From NCBI GenBank assembly GCA_964036315.1, contig OZ038479.1, forward strand, positions 57,265,746-57,329,745: DNA of 64,000 nt. Direction: 5' to 3'. The translations under genes were made by a program, and so were the position numbers. The notes under the pieces are model-generated. The model was not told the origin of the DNA. It did no database searches and worked only from the letters and a program-made list of their open reading frames with translations. The stretch comes from Acanthosepion esculentum (lineage: Eukaryota > Mollusca > Cephalopoda > Sepiida > Sepiidae). Below, piece after piece: positions 1-12,419 of the stretch (position 1 is the stretch's first letter; each line of letters opens with the position of its first letter).

Positions 1-1205
1 AGCTTGATAATTTTGTTATTTTGTATAATTGCTTTTTGTACGACTGTAACACTGGAATGAGAGAAAAGCATTCTGAAGGGAAAACAAGGGAAGTGTATCA
101 AGTACAGAGCAACATACTGCTTTTGTAGAATACTTTTCTGTTTTATAACAATCATGCAAAATCTTTTTTAAAACATCAAAAGCAGAAAAGAAAAGTCATT
201 CAAGTTTGATTTAAATAATTTACATTTCAGTTGAAAATCATACAAAAGGAATATGAAAGGACTACAGTATTTTTTTGAAAAGTCCTCAAATGTTTAAATT
301 ATTGTTCTTTTAGAGATTATTCTTTCAATGAAATCAGTTTGTCACCATTCAATTTACAGAATTTTTTTTTTTCTGAACCTGCTTAATTTGTAAATTTGGT
401 TTACTTACAAAAACTTACTGTTGGCATTGAGTTTTACACATTTTAACAACACTGGAGATTTTTTAAATAAAGGATTTGTATGGATGTCTTACGTTGCAAT
501 TTAAAAAAAATGATGAAGTAAAACACAGTTTCAATATCAGTAATACAGTACAGCAATTATTTTTTTACTGCGAGGATGTATTAAAAAAATGCAGCAAACT
601 TTAGCCTCCCTATAGACTCCACAACTATCAACTACGTATTGCAGGTAAGGTTGCTATAATAAGTAGGTATTTACATGATGGAGTTTCTAACACTATACAT
701 GTTTTTCTCTTAGAATAGCTGCCAACCAAGGCTGAAGAGATGGAAAAAGAGAACATAATGAACACTGATTTTATCATTCCAAGCTACTATTCCACTGCCT
801 GCACACACTTTCTGACATTAAGCTAGGAGGAAATACTTCATGAAAAGAATTATCAGAAGTTCCATTTTATCTGAGTCTTTCATTTTAATTAAAACCACAA
901 AATATGATTTAAGGGATATAAACTTTCATGAAATATTTTGAAAGGTTCTCCAGCACATAAATCCACAAGTCAAAATTGTCTCCCCCAAAATAACTTGTAT
1001 AATTGTTAATAACTTCATTTATAAACCAATTTTCTTAGCTGAAATTTGAATAGAAAAAATATTACTAATTTTTTTCTTTTTTTTTACTGAAGATTTAGTT
1101 TATTTTCATAATATATTAAAAGGTTTAATATTAAAAAAAAATTTCATCACGCTGAATAAACTATAGTCAGATAAAAAAAACAAAAAAAAACACATAAAAG
1201 TAGTT
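1..1205. other. A+T-rich intergenic DNA, no gene
   Basis: No coding region is supportable. Positions 85-165 resemble 49683-49740 (shared stretch reading roughly 'caacatactgcttttgtag'), so this is probably a copy of the same dispersed repeat that hosts the solo LTR at 49175-49678. The rest is A+T-rich with short homopolymer tracts. Confidence 0.5.
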
Positions 1206-1214
1206 AACGTAACT

Positions 1215-1945
1215 ATGCATCTAAATTTTGGGTAAGCTTGGACCTTCATGCCCACAAAAAACAAAAAGACATTTTTTTTCATTGACACCTCTATTATTTT
1301 AACTACCTTCACTCCTTGGCAATGTTTATTGCTTCAAAAAGCAATGATTAAAATTGCAATAAAACAAACATATGATGAAAGTGAATTTAAACATTATTTT
1401 TTGTTCCTGAGAATTTAGAAGAAACATATTAAACACTAGTTATTAGATTGTTTATTTACAAGAATAATTTTAAATTTACAACATTCTAAAAACTAATACA
1501 CTTGTATTAAAACTAATGCAATGCAATATTTATCATTTACCAATTTATAAAGAAATAAATATGAAAACAATTTTTTATGCATAAATTTATAAACATTTAC
1601 TAAATGTGAACTAACTATAAGGAAATCTTTATTATTTACCATTTTATAAAGGTTGAATCAATTTTGCAATTAGACAATGTTTTGCCAGTGATTTCAATAA
1701 ACAATCTAATAAATAATATCTAATAAATAAATAGCATTTATTATTTTTGCTGTCAATTCTCAAGAACAAAGAAAATGTATAAATTCATTTTCATATGTTC
1801 AGGTTTTTATACAATTCTAAACATCACTTTTTAAAACAATAAATATTGCTGAGGAGTGAAGGTAGTTAAAATAATAGCAGTGTCAAGGGAAAAAAATGTC
1901 CTTTTGACACTCCATTTTCTGTGGGCACAAAGGTATAAAGTTTAC
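1215..1945. repeat. Foldback element, family FB-A
   Basis: Positions 1215-1440 and 1735-1945 are imperfect inverted copies of each other around a spacer of about 300 bases, which itself contains further inverted pieces. Both arms carry a 'tattttaactaccttcact' block and, near the outer end, a small hairpin between GTGTCAA-like and TTGACAC-like words. Related copies lie at 20170-20700, 33915-34440 and 48640-48950. There is no transposase. It looks like a non-autonomous foldback or MITE-type DNA element; the superfamily is unknown. Confidence 0.7.
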
Positions 1946-2344
1946 CAAAAATGCCCTGTTTCTTCAGAATGCATTATGGCTCTCCGCAAATTCCTTTTCT
2001 TTATTATCTGTGAAATGCCAAGCTTTCTTGGGGAAAATAGTGGAGTTTCCTTCTTCATGATTTGGAATTTTGAGAAGATCTTTTCAACTGGTTGCTACGC
2101 AAAACTAGGTTTTTTGACTATTGCACTGCTGGTGTCCCATAATTTTGTTAACTCTGACTTCACAGGCAATCATACACAAATGTTATTTTCATTGTTTTAG
2201 TAAAAAGCAACCATTCATTTTGCAAAATCCAGTTAATTAATCCTTACATTTAATAAAAAAACTTCAAACATATTTTTAGGAGTAATATTGAATTTTTAAA
2301 AGATTTTTAAATTTGTTTATATTTTTCAATTTTCATCTACGAAA

Positions 2345-4290
2345 GAAGTACATGTAGGTACCTCCATGAGATCGCTAAAAAAGAACATAGCCTGATGAAA
2401 AAGATGCTAAAATTGGCGAAAACAAAATTTTATTGTCTAAATGTTTATGTTATTATTAGGAAGAAAAATCAAAGTATTTTGGGGGTAATTTGTTACATTT
2501 TTTAATCATTCCTAGCATGTCCAAAATTTTGGTTAAAAATCTTGTTTTTTGAGTCAGCAAAATTGACAGATAATCAATCATGACATTTTTCCATTTTAAA
2601 AAAAATATGAAAATCTCAGTTTGAAATTTTTTTTTAAATTAATTATCATTTTTTCAAAACTTATTTTAAGAAAATCAGAAATTATAATGTTTATTTGAAA
2701 TATTTTGAACCAAGCTTAACTTAGCTTAGCTTCTGGTACGAAAATATGTAGTTTGATTTCAAGTCACTTGACAGGTGATGAATGACGTATTGATGGATTA
2801 CATGAGGATAATTTGATCTATGGAAGGAGAAAAGTGAAGTTATTAGATTTAAGTGAACAAATTATTTACCTCGTTATTTTTAAGGAAAACTTTTAGCGCT
2901 CTAATATTTTTTTTTGTACTTACCTTTCACCTTTACGTTTACGATGCTTTATGGAAAATATATTATAAAGAAATTAAAATAAGACTGTTAAGAGGGAGAT
3001 TAAATTTCATAAGAAAGGTATCTAATTAATTTATAGGTACTTTTCTTATGAAATTTTATCAGAAGTGTCCATAAAATACTATAATTTTATGTACATTTAT
3101 TACATTTTACTGTGTTATTTGTATTTCCATTCATTTTATTATTAATTTTGATATTTCATTTATGGAAAAATGTCATAACTGAGATTAATATAAAAATAAG
3201 ATCATATAAATTTCATAAGATGATACTGATACTTGTAGGTACCCTTCTCAGTTGAAATTGAAAAATCAAATTAACTTCTCCACACATGTTTCGCAAAAGT
3301 AAAGGCCTTAACAACGAAGAACAATGCTTAACTCAAATAATGCAACTTAATTATATTCTGGTTGGTCTTCCGTACTTTATAATTACAGCCTGATTATAAA
3401 CACAAAATTACATTTCTTAATTACTGCAGGTCTTCTGATTAGTCAAAACGATACAATTTACAATGTGGTAAAAAAGATCTCATAAGGACACTTACGAAAG
3501 TGGATGTGGCTTTTAATGAATTTAATAACATTTTAACAACTTAAATGTAAAAATCTATTATAATTAAAGAAATAACAAATTTAAATTTAAAATTCATTTT
3601 TCATTGAAAAAATGTTTTGCTTTCAGAAGTATTGTCCATATTCATAAAAGCAAATAAAAGCATTTGAAATTAAATAATATATTTGTTTCATTGAGTTTTG
3701 TATGTTACATTTCAGAGCTGATTTTCAGGCGGGGGGGGGTCAATTAAAAACAAAAAAAAACATGATTTGCATTCCTCAAAACATTGTGCTTTTAACTATT
3801 GTAATTACAAAACTGGATTGGATCGAATTTCTAGAATTTTCATAAAATTAGTTATGGGGGAGGGGTAATAAATATTAAAAAAATTATTTCTGCCATGACT
3901 TTAATAGAAAACAAACATATTTATGATAATTTCGATCATTTGTGAATAGTTTCTGAAAGTTTCATTAACATCCGACAATTATTTTTATTTTTGCAAGATT
4001 TTCCAAATTAATGTGTGTCATACAAAAAAAAAACGTCCTAAAAATTGTATATGTTATTTTACTAGTTCCGGTGATACAAAGAGAAACAAAGATTTTTAAA
4101 TCAAAATCCAGAATGTTCTAAAAAGAAGGAACATTTTTTTTTAAATAATTAAAATAAACTTTGATCTTCCCTATTAATAATAACATTTAGACGATAACAT
4201 TTTGTTTTCGTCAAATTTGGCGTCTTTTTCGTCATGCTATGCTCTTTTTTTTTAGCGATCTCATGGAGTTACCTAAGTACATGTCTTACT
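2345..4290. repeat. Large A+T-rich inverted-end element, family AT-B
   Basis: The left end (from 'gtaggtacctccatgagatc') reappears inverted at the right end near 4190-4285 and the match continues inwards for at least 150 bases, so this is a ~1.95 kb element with long inverted termini. An inner hairpin pairs 3003-3020 with 3038-3055, with one G-T mismatch. Related copies are at 16690-18190 and 28935-30565. No protein is recognisable; it is probably a non-autonomous DNA transposon. Confidence 0.6.
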
Positions 4291-5010
4291 TTTCTCTGTT
4301 GTTCAGGCATAGACAATGTATAATCTGGAGATGTATGTGTACATTAAAAATTAATTTTTTGTTATGAATCTAGTTTTATTCCAAAGATTGATGTATTATT
4401 AATGTTCTGATAAATTTTTTTACAATTTCCAATGATTTTTAGAATATGAGTGAGGTCAAAAAAAAATTAAAAACTTACATTCACTTTAAGAACGATAAAA
4501 ACATGAAATGCAATCAAGTTGCTCACAAATAAATAAACTTACTTTACGAATGTTGAAATATGTCTTTACTTTATGCCTGCGATTCCCACTTTAAACTCAG
4601 CCTTGTCCCTTGTATCATATTGCGTTTTTTTTTAAGTACTACCGTATCCGGCTTTTTCCGACTGACAAAGCAAGAAACGAAGAGAGAATATAGAAGTAAG
4701 TCTAACAAAAAGATAAGTGAGAACTATTTAGAAAAACAAAAGAATTAAAGAAAGACTGAATCTTCAAGGCGACTGGAGAAAATGCTTTCTTCCTTGTGTT
4801 TATTTACTCTACAAGTAAAATAGTAAACTTAGGTACTTAAAGGCTAAAATTCATTTCATTTAATGTACAATGCGTATTTTTATTTATTCATTTCAATTTA
4901 TATGTGAATAAGACAATCAGCATAAAAAAGGAGGTTAATGTTAGGTTTTGGACACTTTCTTTTCTCACATTAAGTAGCACTAAGTGAAAAATGGGTTATC
5001 GTATTATTTC
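4291..5010. other. Intergenic, or first intron of an off-window paralogue
   Basis: No gene is seen. If the exon at 5016-5275 belongs to a zinc-finger gene whose coding exon lies left of the window, this stretch and everything down to position 1 is its intron. Confidence 0.4.
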
Positions 5011-5015
5011 CTTAC

Positions 5016-5275
5016 CTCTTTCAGATGCGAAGTCGTGACAATAAAAAGAAAAAGGCGTAAGAAGAAAGAAGGCGATGTAATTTCCCAATAAACTGTAGGA
5101 ACTTTAATGACGTGTATTTGTCGGCTGATCTACACCATCTCTGTACTTTTCGTTCAATTCATAACAATAATACTAAAGTTTAAAACAAGAGCAAAAAGAA
5201 AGAAGCATTATGGAACATCAAATTGGTGAGGCGATTTCTCACACGAAAAGCAGACCAGAAATCCTTGAGCGGTGT
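5016..5275 (-). other. Third ZNF-family 5' exon (coding part off-window)
   Basis: On the minus strand this segment shares three ordered blocks with the first exons of ZNF-A (18826-19090) and ZNF-B (47244-47650): a 5' block containing CACCGCT just after the inferred start site, an inner block reading about 'ATAATGCTTCTTTCTTT', and a 3' end TCTGAAAGAG followed by the donor GTAAGG (GT at 5015-5014). No zinc-finger exon lies between here and position 1, so it would be to the left. The exon carries no long reading frame and is inferred to be 5' untranslated. It could instead be an orphan promoter copy. Confidence 0.6.
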
Positions 5276-5298
5276 TGAGCCTCATTTTGTTCCTTGTG

Positions 5299-5309
5299 TA
5301 AAATTTAAG
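5299..5309 (-). promoter_or_regulatory. TATA-like element of the third ZNF-type promoter
   Basis: The minus strand reads CTTAAATTTTA about 25-30 bases before a TCAACACCGC start-like block. The same arrangement (an A+T core, then 20-30 bases, then CACCGC) is kept in the ZNF-A and ZNF-B promoters. The exact start site is not known. Confidence 0.45.
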
Positions 5310-6480
5310 CAGTTTTTCCTGCACCATTATTAAATTGATCCAGGACGTCGATTGATGTAAGTTGTGTAAGAAATCAAAATCAAAGAAGGACTTGATAATA
5401 TCGGAGTTTGGTAAAAGTCTAGAATCGGGGTCATAATTCGGATGCGCAAAAATAAAAGGCTCTTTGGAGAAATTTAAAGAAATTCTGAAGAATTTGTTCC
5501 TGATAGTAGGTAGATCTATAAGCAGTCGTCTAAAGAAAGACGTATTGAACAAGGTTTTCGATCATTACTGATGCTTGGTCTGCTGCTTATAATAGGCTAA
5601 GATAAATAAAATGATCTTGGGTACAATCACAAAATAATAAATCATGAAATTATAATTTTTTTGTTGATTTATGTTTTGTTTAGTTAGTTTTTTTAGTTCA
5701 TCTCAAACAATAGAGAATTCATCTGAAAAGCGTTTTTTCAAAGAAAAAGGAACAAACAAGCATGCGCACAAATGGGAACATATATCTGAATATATATTTG
5801 GAATATAATTTTGAAAATATAAATTTGTAACAATAACTTGCGAATTATGGCCCCGATTCTAGCTAGACTTTTTACTTCTTACATCACAAGTTAATAGCTA
5901 TGGAAACAGACAGTATAGAAATAGTTTTGTCATCAATACCAAAAAACAAATGGAAGAATAACATCAGTTGGCATTGGATGAACAACAACAAACAAAAAAA
6001 GAAATATCAATAAATTTCCATAATTCCCCATAGAAACCTTAAGATGGTTGGAAGATCCACAGCATATTCATGAGTTAAGCACAGGGCTCATAAAAAGGTA
6101 TTTGAAAAGTTGCTGGATGAGAAATCAAACTGATTTGCATTGTACCTTCAAGTTGTAACAACTTTCAAGATAATGCTTATTCCCTCATCAAGGACATTCA
6201 TCTGTTTTACTTTGTATATGTGACCAGCTTAATTGCCAATATTTTTTGACATTTGGGCACTTCGACTTATGATTAAGCTTGTCACGCATGAATTCGATGC
6301 TACATTTAAGTTACACTTAATAAATCAATATTTTAACCCGTAAAATCACGTATAAGTCACATTTATTTATGTGTCACATATTCTGATCCGGCATATTCTA
6401 CGGAAGATTTGATAATTTATTTCTGATTCTTTCGAAGCGAAGATATTTGTAAATTAAAACAGATTGTTGGAGCAGTAAGA
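5310..6480. other. Intergenic, no gene recognised
   Basis: A minus-strand frame of 114 codons covers 5208-5552, but it runs across the promoter and exon block, has no recognisable domain and is probably chance. The remainder is A+T-rich and unassigned. Confidence 0.4.
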
Positions 6481-6496
6481 AACTTTGTCTTCTTAC

Positions 6497-6759
6497 CCAT
6501 GCATGGAGAGATAGATCACTTGACGACGGGGCGTTCTTCCATTGGTCGATCCTGCCACGGGCGGCCCATACAAAAAGCGTAGCACATGTAGAAGCACCCT
6601 CTTTTCAGCAGACCTCGCCGAGCGACAGACGTGTGAGGTCTTGTCCAGAATTGATCTGTGACAGCAACCCTGAGACCAGATCTCTGAGGAACCCGTTTTT
6701 CTGTGCTCCACCATTTGACTAAGTCCGTCAGTCATTATCTCCACGTTAGGGAAAGACAT
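6497..6759 (-). CDS. Candidate first coding exon, unknown protein
   Basis: An ATG at 6759 opens about 88 codons (beginning MSFPNVEIM) that read up to a consensus splice donor, CATGG|GTAAGA, with GT at 6496-6495; the frame stops inside the donor. The segment is clearly richer in G+C than its surroundings. A TATAAAAAG box lies at 6803-6811 on the same strand, about 45 bases before the ATG. Promoter, start codon and donor in the right order suggest a real first exon, but no domain is recognised and no downstream exon was identified. It might equally be a piece of an unrecognised mobile element. Confidence 0.35.
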
Positions 6760-6802
6760 GCGTATATATTTGTGTATTGTTTAACGTAAAATAAAACCTG
6801 TT

Positions 6803-6811
6803 CTTTTTATA
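6803..6811 (-). promoter_or_regulatory. TATA box upstream of the candidate exon
   Basis: The minus strand reads TATAAAAAG. It is suitably placed to serve the reading frame starting at 6759. Confidence 0.35.
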
Positions 6812-6929
6812 AGTGAGGTTTTTGGTTATCTTGTTTTGCTGATTATATTATATACCAGTGACTAGAAATCCTCATACTTATAAGGTAATCGTTAGCATGA
6901 GAAAATGTAGCAAAAATACGTTGATATTA

Positions 6930-7205
6930 TGATACGGAGGCTATGTCAAAATGATATTGCGATGTCTACCTGTAAGGTAATCAAGAAACAGCTTCTTTCA
7001 GGAGCCACAATGAAAAAAATAAGTAAGCAGTTGCTGAAAGGAATTCATGATGGCACGCTGCCAAAACATCGTCTTCACTGAGGAGAACGTTCACTGGTGA
7101 ACAGACTTTTAATCATCAAAATGATTGTGTTCTTTCAACAAGTCATCAATCAGTTTCCGCAGCTTTAGGAAAATGTCCCAGAACACAGAAAGTGGTCAGT
7201 ATTTT
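6930..7205 (+). pseudogene. Mariner-type transposase fragment
   Basis: The plus strand encodes a piece recognisable from mariner/Tc1 transposases: after LCQNDIAM comes KKQLLSGATMKK and KQLLKGIHDGT, followed in another frame by a VFTEENVHW-like first catalytic region in which the expected aspartate is E. Stops and frame changes follow. The same family is found at 22940-23440. It is dead. Confidence 0.65.
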
Positions 7206-7289
7206 GTATGACCTCCTTTGCTTTTGATTACTGCTTGGATTCAGCAGGGGGCATGCTGAGAATCAAATTGTTACAGTAATCAACTGAGA

Positions 7290-7600
7290 TTTCTTTTGTC
7301 CAGACTCTCTTGTCTGTTCCACCCTACTTCAGGCGATATTAGTTGGAATTTCAAACCGAACCCTTTATTTAGTCCATGGGGGTAGATTGTTCTAGTTCTG
7401 AGATATCTAAAAGCATGGCACATATAATTAGAATAATCTACCCCCCCCCCGTGCTCAGCTCAAAATTCCAACAAATTTCACCTGAAGAAGGCTAGAGTGT
7501 ACAATCGCTGACACATTGTGAATATGTCAATAAAGATGGGGACAACAGTCTGAACAATGTAAATAGTTATAATACCTCATCTCAGAAATATAGGGAGTTC
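7290..7600. repeat. Palindromic element, family PAL-C
   Basis: The left part contains the family words 'aaccctttatttagtcca' and 'gtagattgttct'. The right part carries the inverted counterpart, with 'cacctgaagaaggct' and 'gacaacagtctgaa', leading to a 'cctcatctcagaaata' end. A C10 run lies at 7441-7450 in the loop region. Full copies are at 28430, 41740, 54640 and 58030. Confidence 0.6.
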
Positions 7601-7941
7601 TTTAATAGTCTCTCTAAGTTCTTCAGTACTTGAAGGTTGTTTTTCTACAACTCTATTTTGACAATTTTATTTTTAATTGAGCTCAGATCTGGGCTGTTTC
7701 CCAGCCAACCCACTGTTAAGTTGATCCTGTTCCCAAAACTTTGACTAGTGTCATGGAATGCCATCATGCTGTGTGCTGATGAATGTGCATATGCAGTTCC
7801 AGTTTATCCTGCAGTCATTCTACATAACTTGCACCATTCATCATTGTTCCTAGGGACAAGAAGCAAAATCCAGATATACCAGATTCAGAAATGGCACTCC
7901 AAATCCTCTGACTTGGTGGGTGCTTCATAATCTGAATTGTA

Positions 7942-9229
7942 CAGGGTGTTCAGGCTAAATTGGACAGTTTTTTAACAAAAGGAAAATGAAGTGAATATCT
8001 AAACCAAAAAAAAAATCAATTTATTGGGAAAATAGAAAAGTGGCATACAGATTATAATAAAAGACAATTCACTCAAAGAACCACCATCAGCATGTACCAC
8101 AGCCTCGATCCGATACTGGAATCTGGCTTTCCCGGTGTCCATAGGAAGAGCCTCAAATGCCTCCTTAATTCTGCCAATCAGCTCTGCCTTGGCGCTACAG
8201 GCAGTGTGGTTGATGTCTTTATTAACCCTGCCCTACACACGATAACCCATGGGAATACAATCAGGGAAGGTAGGAAGCCAGATGTTGGGGTAGATGAAGA
8301 CTTACAAATTATCTGAGCACCACTTCTGACTTTTTCTGGAGGTGTGGCAGGGAGTTGAATCTTCTGCCACGCATATAAACTTCCAGCAGCCATCCTTGCC
8401 AACCAAGGTAAGACCACAGTGTTCAGCAACTCCACATAGCCATCCGAATTGAGCCTTAACACCCTGTTCAAAGATGTGAAGTGGCATGACCTCACCCTCA
8501 TTGGAGACACACCCCAAAACAATCACAGCTTGGGAAATTTGGTCTTCATGACATGAGGAATGTTATATCGATTGTAGGCAAGCCATCTGCTGTTTTCGGT
8601 GTTGTGCAGTTGGTCCTGAGAAAGATTATTTTTATCAGAGAAAAACAAGATTGTCTCTGATTCAACAGGATGTTTTACCTTGTTTAGGAGCTGTTTTCAC
8701 CTTTGTCAGGTGGCTTTCTTGAGACTTTTCTGTAAGAAGTTGACCGTTACATCTCTTGTATGACTGGTAGTGAAGGTCTTCATTCAATGCCAGCTTCATG
8801 GTGGAAATTGCAACAACCATTTCAAAGCCTGCATTCCCTTGCCTTAAGTCTGCCATCATTTTCTCCTGCAGTTGTTGCATGAATTCTGGAGTACAGAGGC
8901 AATCAGAATGTCTGCTGTGTTATTTCCTACAATCCACAGCTCATAGTGTCCATTGCAGCTCTCCATTTCATGCCTTATTATGTTCACACTGTTCAAAGAG
9001 CACTGAACAGCTGCCATGTGGCATTTTTATGCCTGGCATGAATCATCGTGATGCAGGTTACCATCTTTTTAATATTCAGGTGGCTTCCACTCGTCCATGT
9101 CAGTTAACTTTGACATCTCTAAAACTATACTGACTTTGTTTCACAATGCCATATACTGTTTACAGGTATTCCAAACCAATTTGAAAAAAATAAAAACATT
9201 AAACTGTCAAATTTAGCCTGAACACCGTG
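7942..9229 (-). mobile_element. Mariner-like element, complete but inactive
   Basis: A 1288-bp element with terminal inverted repeats: the left begins CAGGGTGTTCAGGCTAAATT and the right, inverted, begins CACGGTGTTCAGGCTAAATT. It is flanked by TA at 7940-7941 and 9230-9231, the target duplication typical of the mariner/Tc1 superfamily. The length matches intact mariners. The transposase reads on the minus strand and is broken, so the element cannot move by itself. Confidence 0.88.
8085..8880 (-). pseudogene. Mariner transposase, frameshifted
   Basis: Minus-strand reading gives, in order and in changing frames: a helix-turn-helix end and EDLHYQSYKR (8662-8880), a first catalytic region FFSDKNN with the aspartate kept (near 8620), IVLGCVSNEGEVMPLHIF (8302-8526), a GKDGCWKFICVAEDS-like second catalytic area, and a C-terminal tail ending in a RIEAVV-like motif near 8100. 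The order is that of mariner transposases. At least three frame changes and several stops show that it is dead. It lies centrally between the terminal repeats at 7942 and 9229. Confidence 0.82.
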
Positions 9230-9231
9230 TA

Positions 9232-10790
9232 TACTTTTCATCAAATCAAGTCTTCTAATGTTTCTTTTGTGCACAACAAATTGTTGCAGAATCGGTCATC
9301 CAAAAATATAACTTTACTTTCGTATTCAGTTGTCTCTGTTTTATGTTGTTTAGCAAATGCCAGACGAGGGCCAATGTACTACCCCTGACCTGGAGAAGTC
9401 TGATTAGAGGCCCAGGCAGTGCTTTGGGACCATTGCTATCTTATCAACATTAGCTTTTTTTTTTCTATCTACATTTATATACATTATAATTTAAACTAAG
9501 CACAACTATTAAAGGATGAAAAATGTTCTAATTTTGACGTCATTCTGGGGTTGTTTTTTGTCCAAATCCATGAATTTGTTTTATTCATACATAGTCAAGA
9601 AAAAACACACGCTATATAAAATTCACTATTTTTTGATCCATAATATTCAATGCATTAAAATTATTAAAAAAAAAAATCTCAAAACATTCATTTATTTAAG
9701 ATGTATCTCTAAATTATATTTAAATACATTGTATTTATTTTCTAGTTGAATTGTTCACCTATATTGCATATGATCCATTATTGTACAAAATTACGGTACA
9801 ATAAAATTTGTATTTCATATGAATACTACCTTAAGAAAATTAAGATGTAGAAGAGTTGAGGGGCATATCATAGATTCGCAGTGGGGGGACCATTGCACAG
9901 GTTCCATGCCAGATACTTGGATTGCATAGCTTCAGTTAGCTATGGTTTATGAGCTGGTTTGAATGATTTCAGACCAAACTCAAATGACATGAAACTGTCA
10001 TATATCTGACATTTGTGTCATTCTGAAGCAGAGCAGCACATATATTCTTACAAGAACTTGTTGGGGGGGGTCTTGTAATTATGTGCTTCATCAAATGACC
10101 ATCTCTAGAGCTGGTTTTCTTTGTTTAGCCTTGTCACTAAATGTTCCTGAATTTTGGAAATTCACAATAGCAGGGGGTACAGCTGTTTTGCTACAACTTA
10201 CTTTTGTACTAATTTTCCATTCAGAACAGCCTTCATCATCTAGAAACACATTTTGGACCATTCATGAGGGTGAAAGTGAGGATATTTTTTATCATATTCT
10301 ACAGCCTAACACACAAATATGGTCTCAATGGCTGTTAATTTGGCAGTGGCAAAAATCATTTGACCGTAACTCCTGTGTAAATAATGGCTGATGCAATAAC
10401 AAAAAGCTACTGCCTCATGCAATTTCATTTGGTATAAGGTGATGCAAAATAAAACCAAAAAGTGCCTTGTTACTGCTAAGAGGTCTTAAACTTTTCTTAA
10501 TGGCTGCATGCATAGCAACCCTGGTCACTTTTGTCAACTGAGTAGATTGAACAATTTTAGTGTTTTGAATTTTTATAACATCAAAGAGTATCAAGAAAAA
10601 TGGAAAAATTCTAAAAACATTTATTTGGGGGACTACTTTTATTTAAGAAGATTCCTTAAATTTTTGATAATTTTTTTTTTTTTTTTTTTACCTACCAATG
10701 CCTGGAAATTGAAAACATTTCAAAACAATGTTTGGATTTCGAAGTTATTATTTACAGTTGAAATATTGTCCTTACATTTGCAGTTATTAT
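9232..10790. other. Intergenic, no gene
   Basis: A+T-rich DNA with homopolymer runs (A10 near 9666, G8 near 10064, T21 near 10671). Short frames at 9516-9749, 10083-10391 and 10508-10795 show no recognisable domain or biased codon use. Confidence 0.5.
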
Positions 10791-10799
10791 CATAACTTC

Positions 10800-10940
10800 T
10801 GGGCTGTTGTGCCCTTCGGCCTTCATCTGTTGCTTGTTGATCCATGTAACCTCCAGTGAATTTTGATCTAAAACCTTTATTCTATAGGGGTAGGTTGTTC
10901 TCATTCCTCTCGACTATATCTAGGGATAAGCATTCTGATT
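10800..10940. repeat. PAL-C half element
   Basis: Contains the PAL-C words 'ttgtgcccttcggccttcat' and 'aacctttattctatagg' followed by 'gtaggttgttctcattcc'. Only one arm is seen. Confidence 0.45.
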
Positions 10941-11880
10941 CTTAATCAATCAATAACTGAGTAATATTAAATAAGGGGTACATTGGCCAAAATAACAACC
11001 ACAAAGTTAAAGACAATAGAGTTTCAATAATGTAAATAATTTCATAGTACACAGTGATGTCTTGTTTTAACAATAACAAAAATAATCTATGAAAATTATT
11101 TTATTAATAAAAAGCTAAAGAGACGGTTTTTATTCTTATTTTTGCTGCATTTCTTTGAACTTTTTAGCCTGCTTGTCCTAAGTTTCAAAATTTTTTGTTT
11201 AATTCTAGAATTTATGAATTAACAAAATACTCTGGATTTTCAAAGACATTCACAGGAAAAATGCCAACAAAGGCATGGATTAAGAAAGGATGCCAGCAAT
11301 AGGGAACAAAAGTTATTTCTGAAAATTCCTTTCTGGACATGTTAATTAGAAAACATCAGTGCACAAAGGTAAAAAAAAAGAAAAGCAGAATCTCATATAA
11401 ACAATAAGTTCATCATGTGAAAAAATTGAACAGCAAACTTTCTAATGAAATACAACATATTCATTTACAGGTGAAATGCTGGTTAAGATGTTTTTGAAGT
11501 GTGCACCCAGAACGAGACTAAGTTTCACAGCAACAACAGAAATAGATAAAACAGCAGGACAAGTGGAACCATATAATTCAGGGAGTGTGCATAGCCACGT
11601 ATGCAGCAACACAGAACCATTGCTTGGAACTGTAGTTAGAAAACTAGACTCATTTCTTCTTTTTTTTCAAAATTTAAAAATGCCCAACTTCAAATAAAAA
11701 AAGTTCAAGTTCAAATTAAAAAAAGAAGATAAATTTCAAATTAAAAAAGTTACATGTGGAAGTGTTGAAAATTCAAGTCTCGATAAAGGGGTCAAAGTTA
11801 TCTACCCCTAATTTCTTTATTTTTATTATTGTTATGAGGATGCACTGTTGTGTTGTCTCTTAATAAATAAAATAAGTCAC
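10941..11880. other. Intergenic, no gene
   Basis: A+T-rich. The short frame at 11476-11697 shows nothing recognisable. A run of imperfect 'ttcaaattaaaaaa' repeats lies at 11690-11750. Confidence 0.4.
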
Positions 11881-12290
11881 TGTGTATGTTAACATGGTAC
11901 AATATATGTTTGTTTCCTTCTTGAATTTATCCTTCTGTCTGGAATATTGTTGTGGTAGGATCCACCTAATTTGCATAGTAGAGTACCGACCATATAAATA
12001 TGGTTGGTACCGGGAAGAGAAAGGAACGAATCAAGAGATTCAACCGGAGACTCTGCCCGACTGCGACTCAGTCAACACATTCTCCAGGAACGGTCTTCCC
12101 AGGAATATACAAAAGACTATATGTAAATATTGTGTACACTTTCTTGTTTCAATACATTTTGTTCTAAGTACATTTTGTGTTGCATTATTATTCCATGCAT
12201 TAGTCAAGTTTCAACAAATATGAACTTGAATACCTGCATTCACACAAAACAAGGTATGTCTATGTTTACTATACAACTTGATTCATAAAT
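11881..12290 (+). mobile_element. Probable LTR of a Copia retrotransposon
   Basis: The segment begins TGTGTATGTTAACATGG, has TATAAATA at 11993-12000 in a more G+C-rich context, and is followed near 12293 by a 'TAACAGAGGTC' stretch resembling the primer-binding region of Copia elements, then by Copia gag coding sequence. No second LTR is found. The right boundary is approximate. Confidence 0.5.
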
Positions 12291-12419
12291 TTCTAACAGA
12301 GGTCATGAGTCCAGAATATGCTGAAGTTTATGGACCTTGTGGGATCATAACGGCCATCTTGAATTTGCCACACATGGAAAAGAATTTTGCCAAGTTGTAA
12401 AGTATAAGACTGAATATGA

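Noticed and set aside
5208..5552. A 114-codon minus-strand gene
   Set aside because: It overlaps the conserved promoter and exon block, has no domain and no conserved counterpart in the sister loci.
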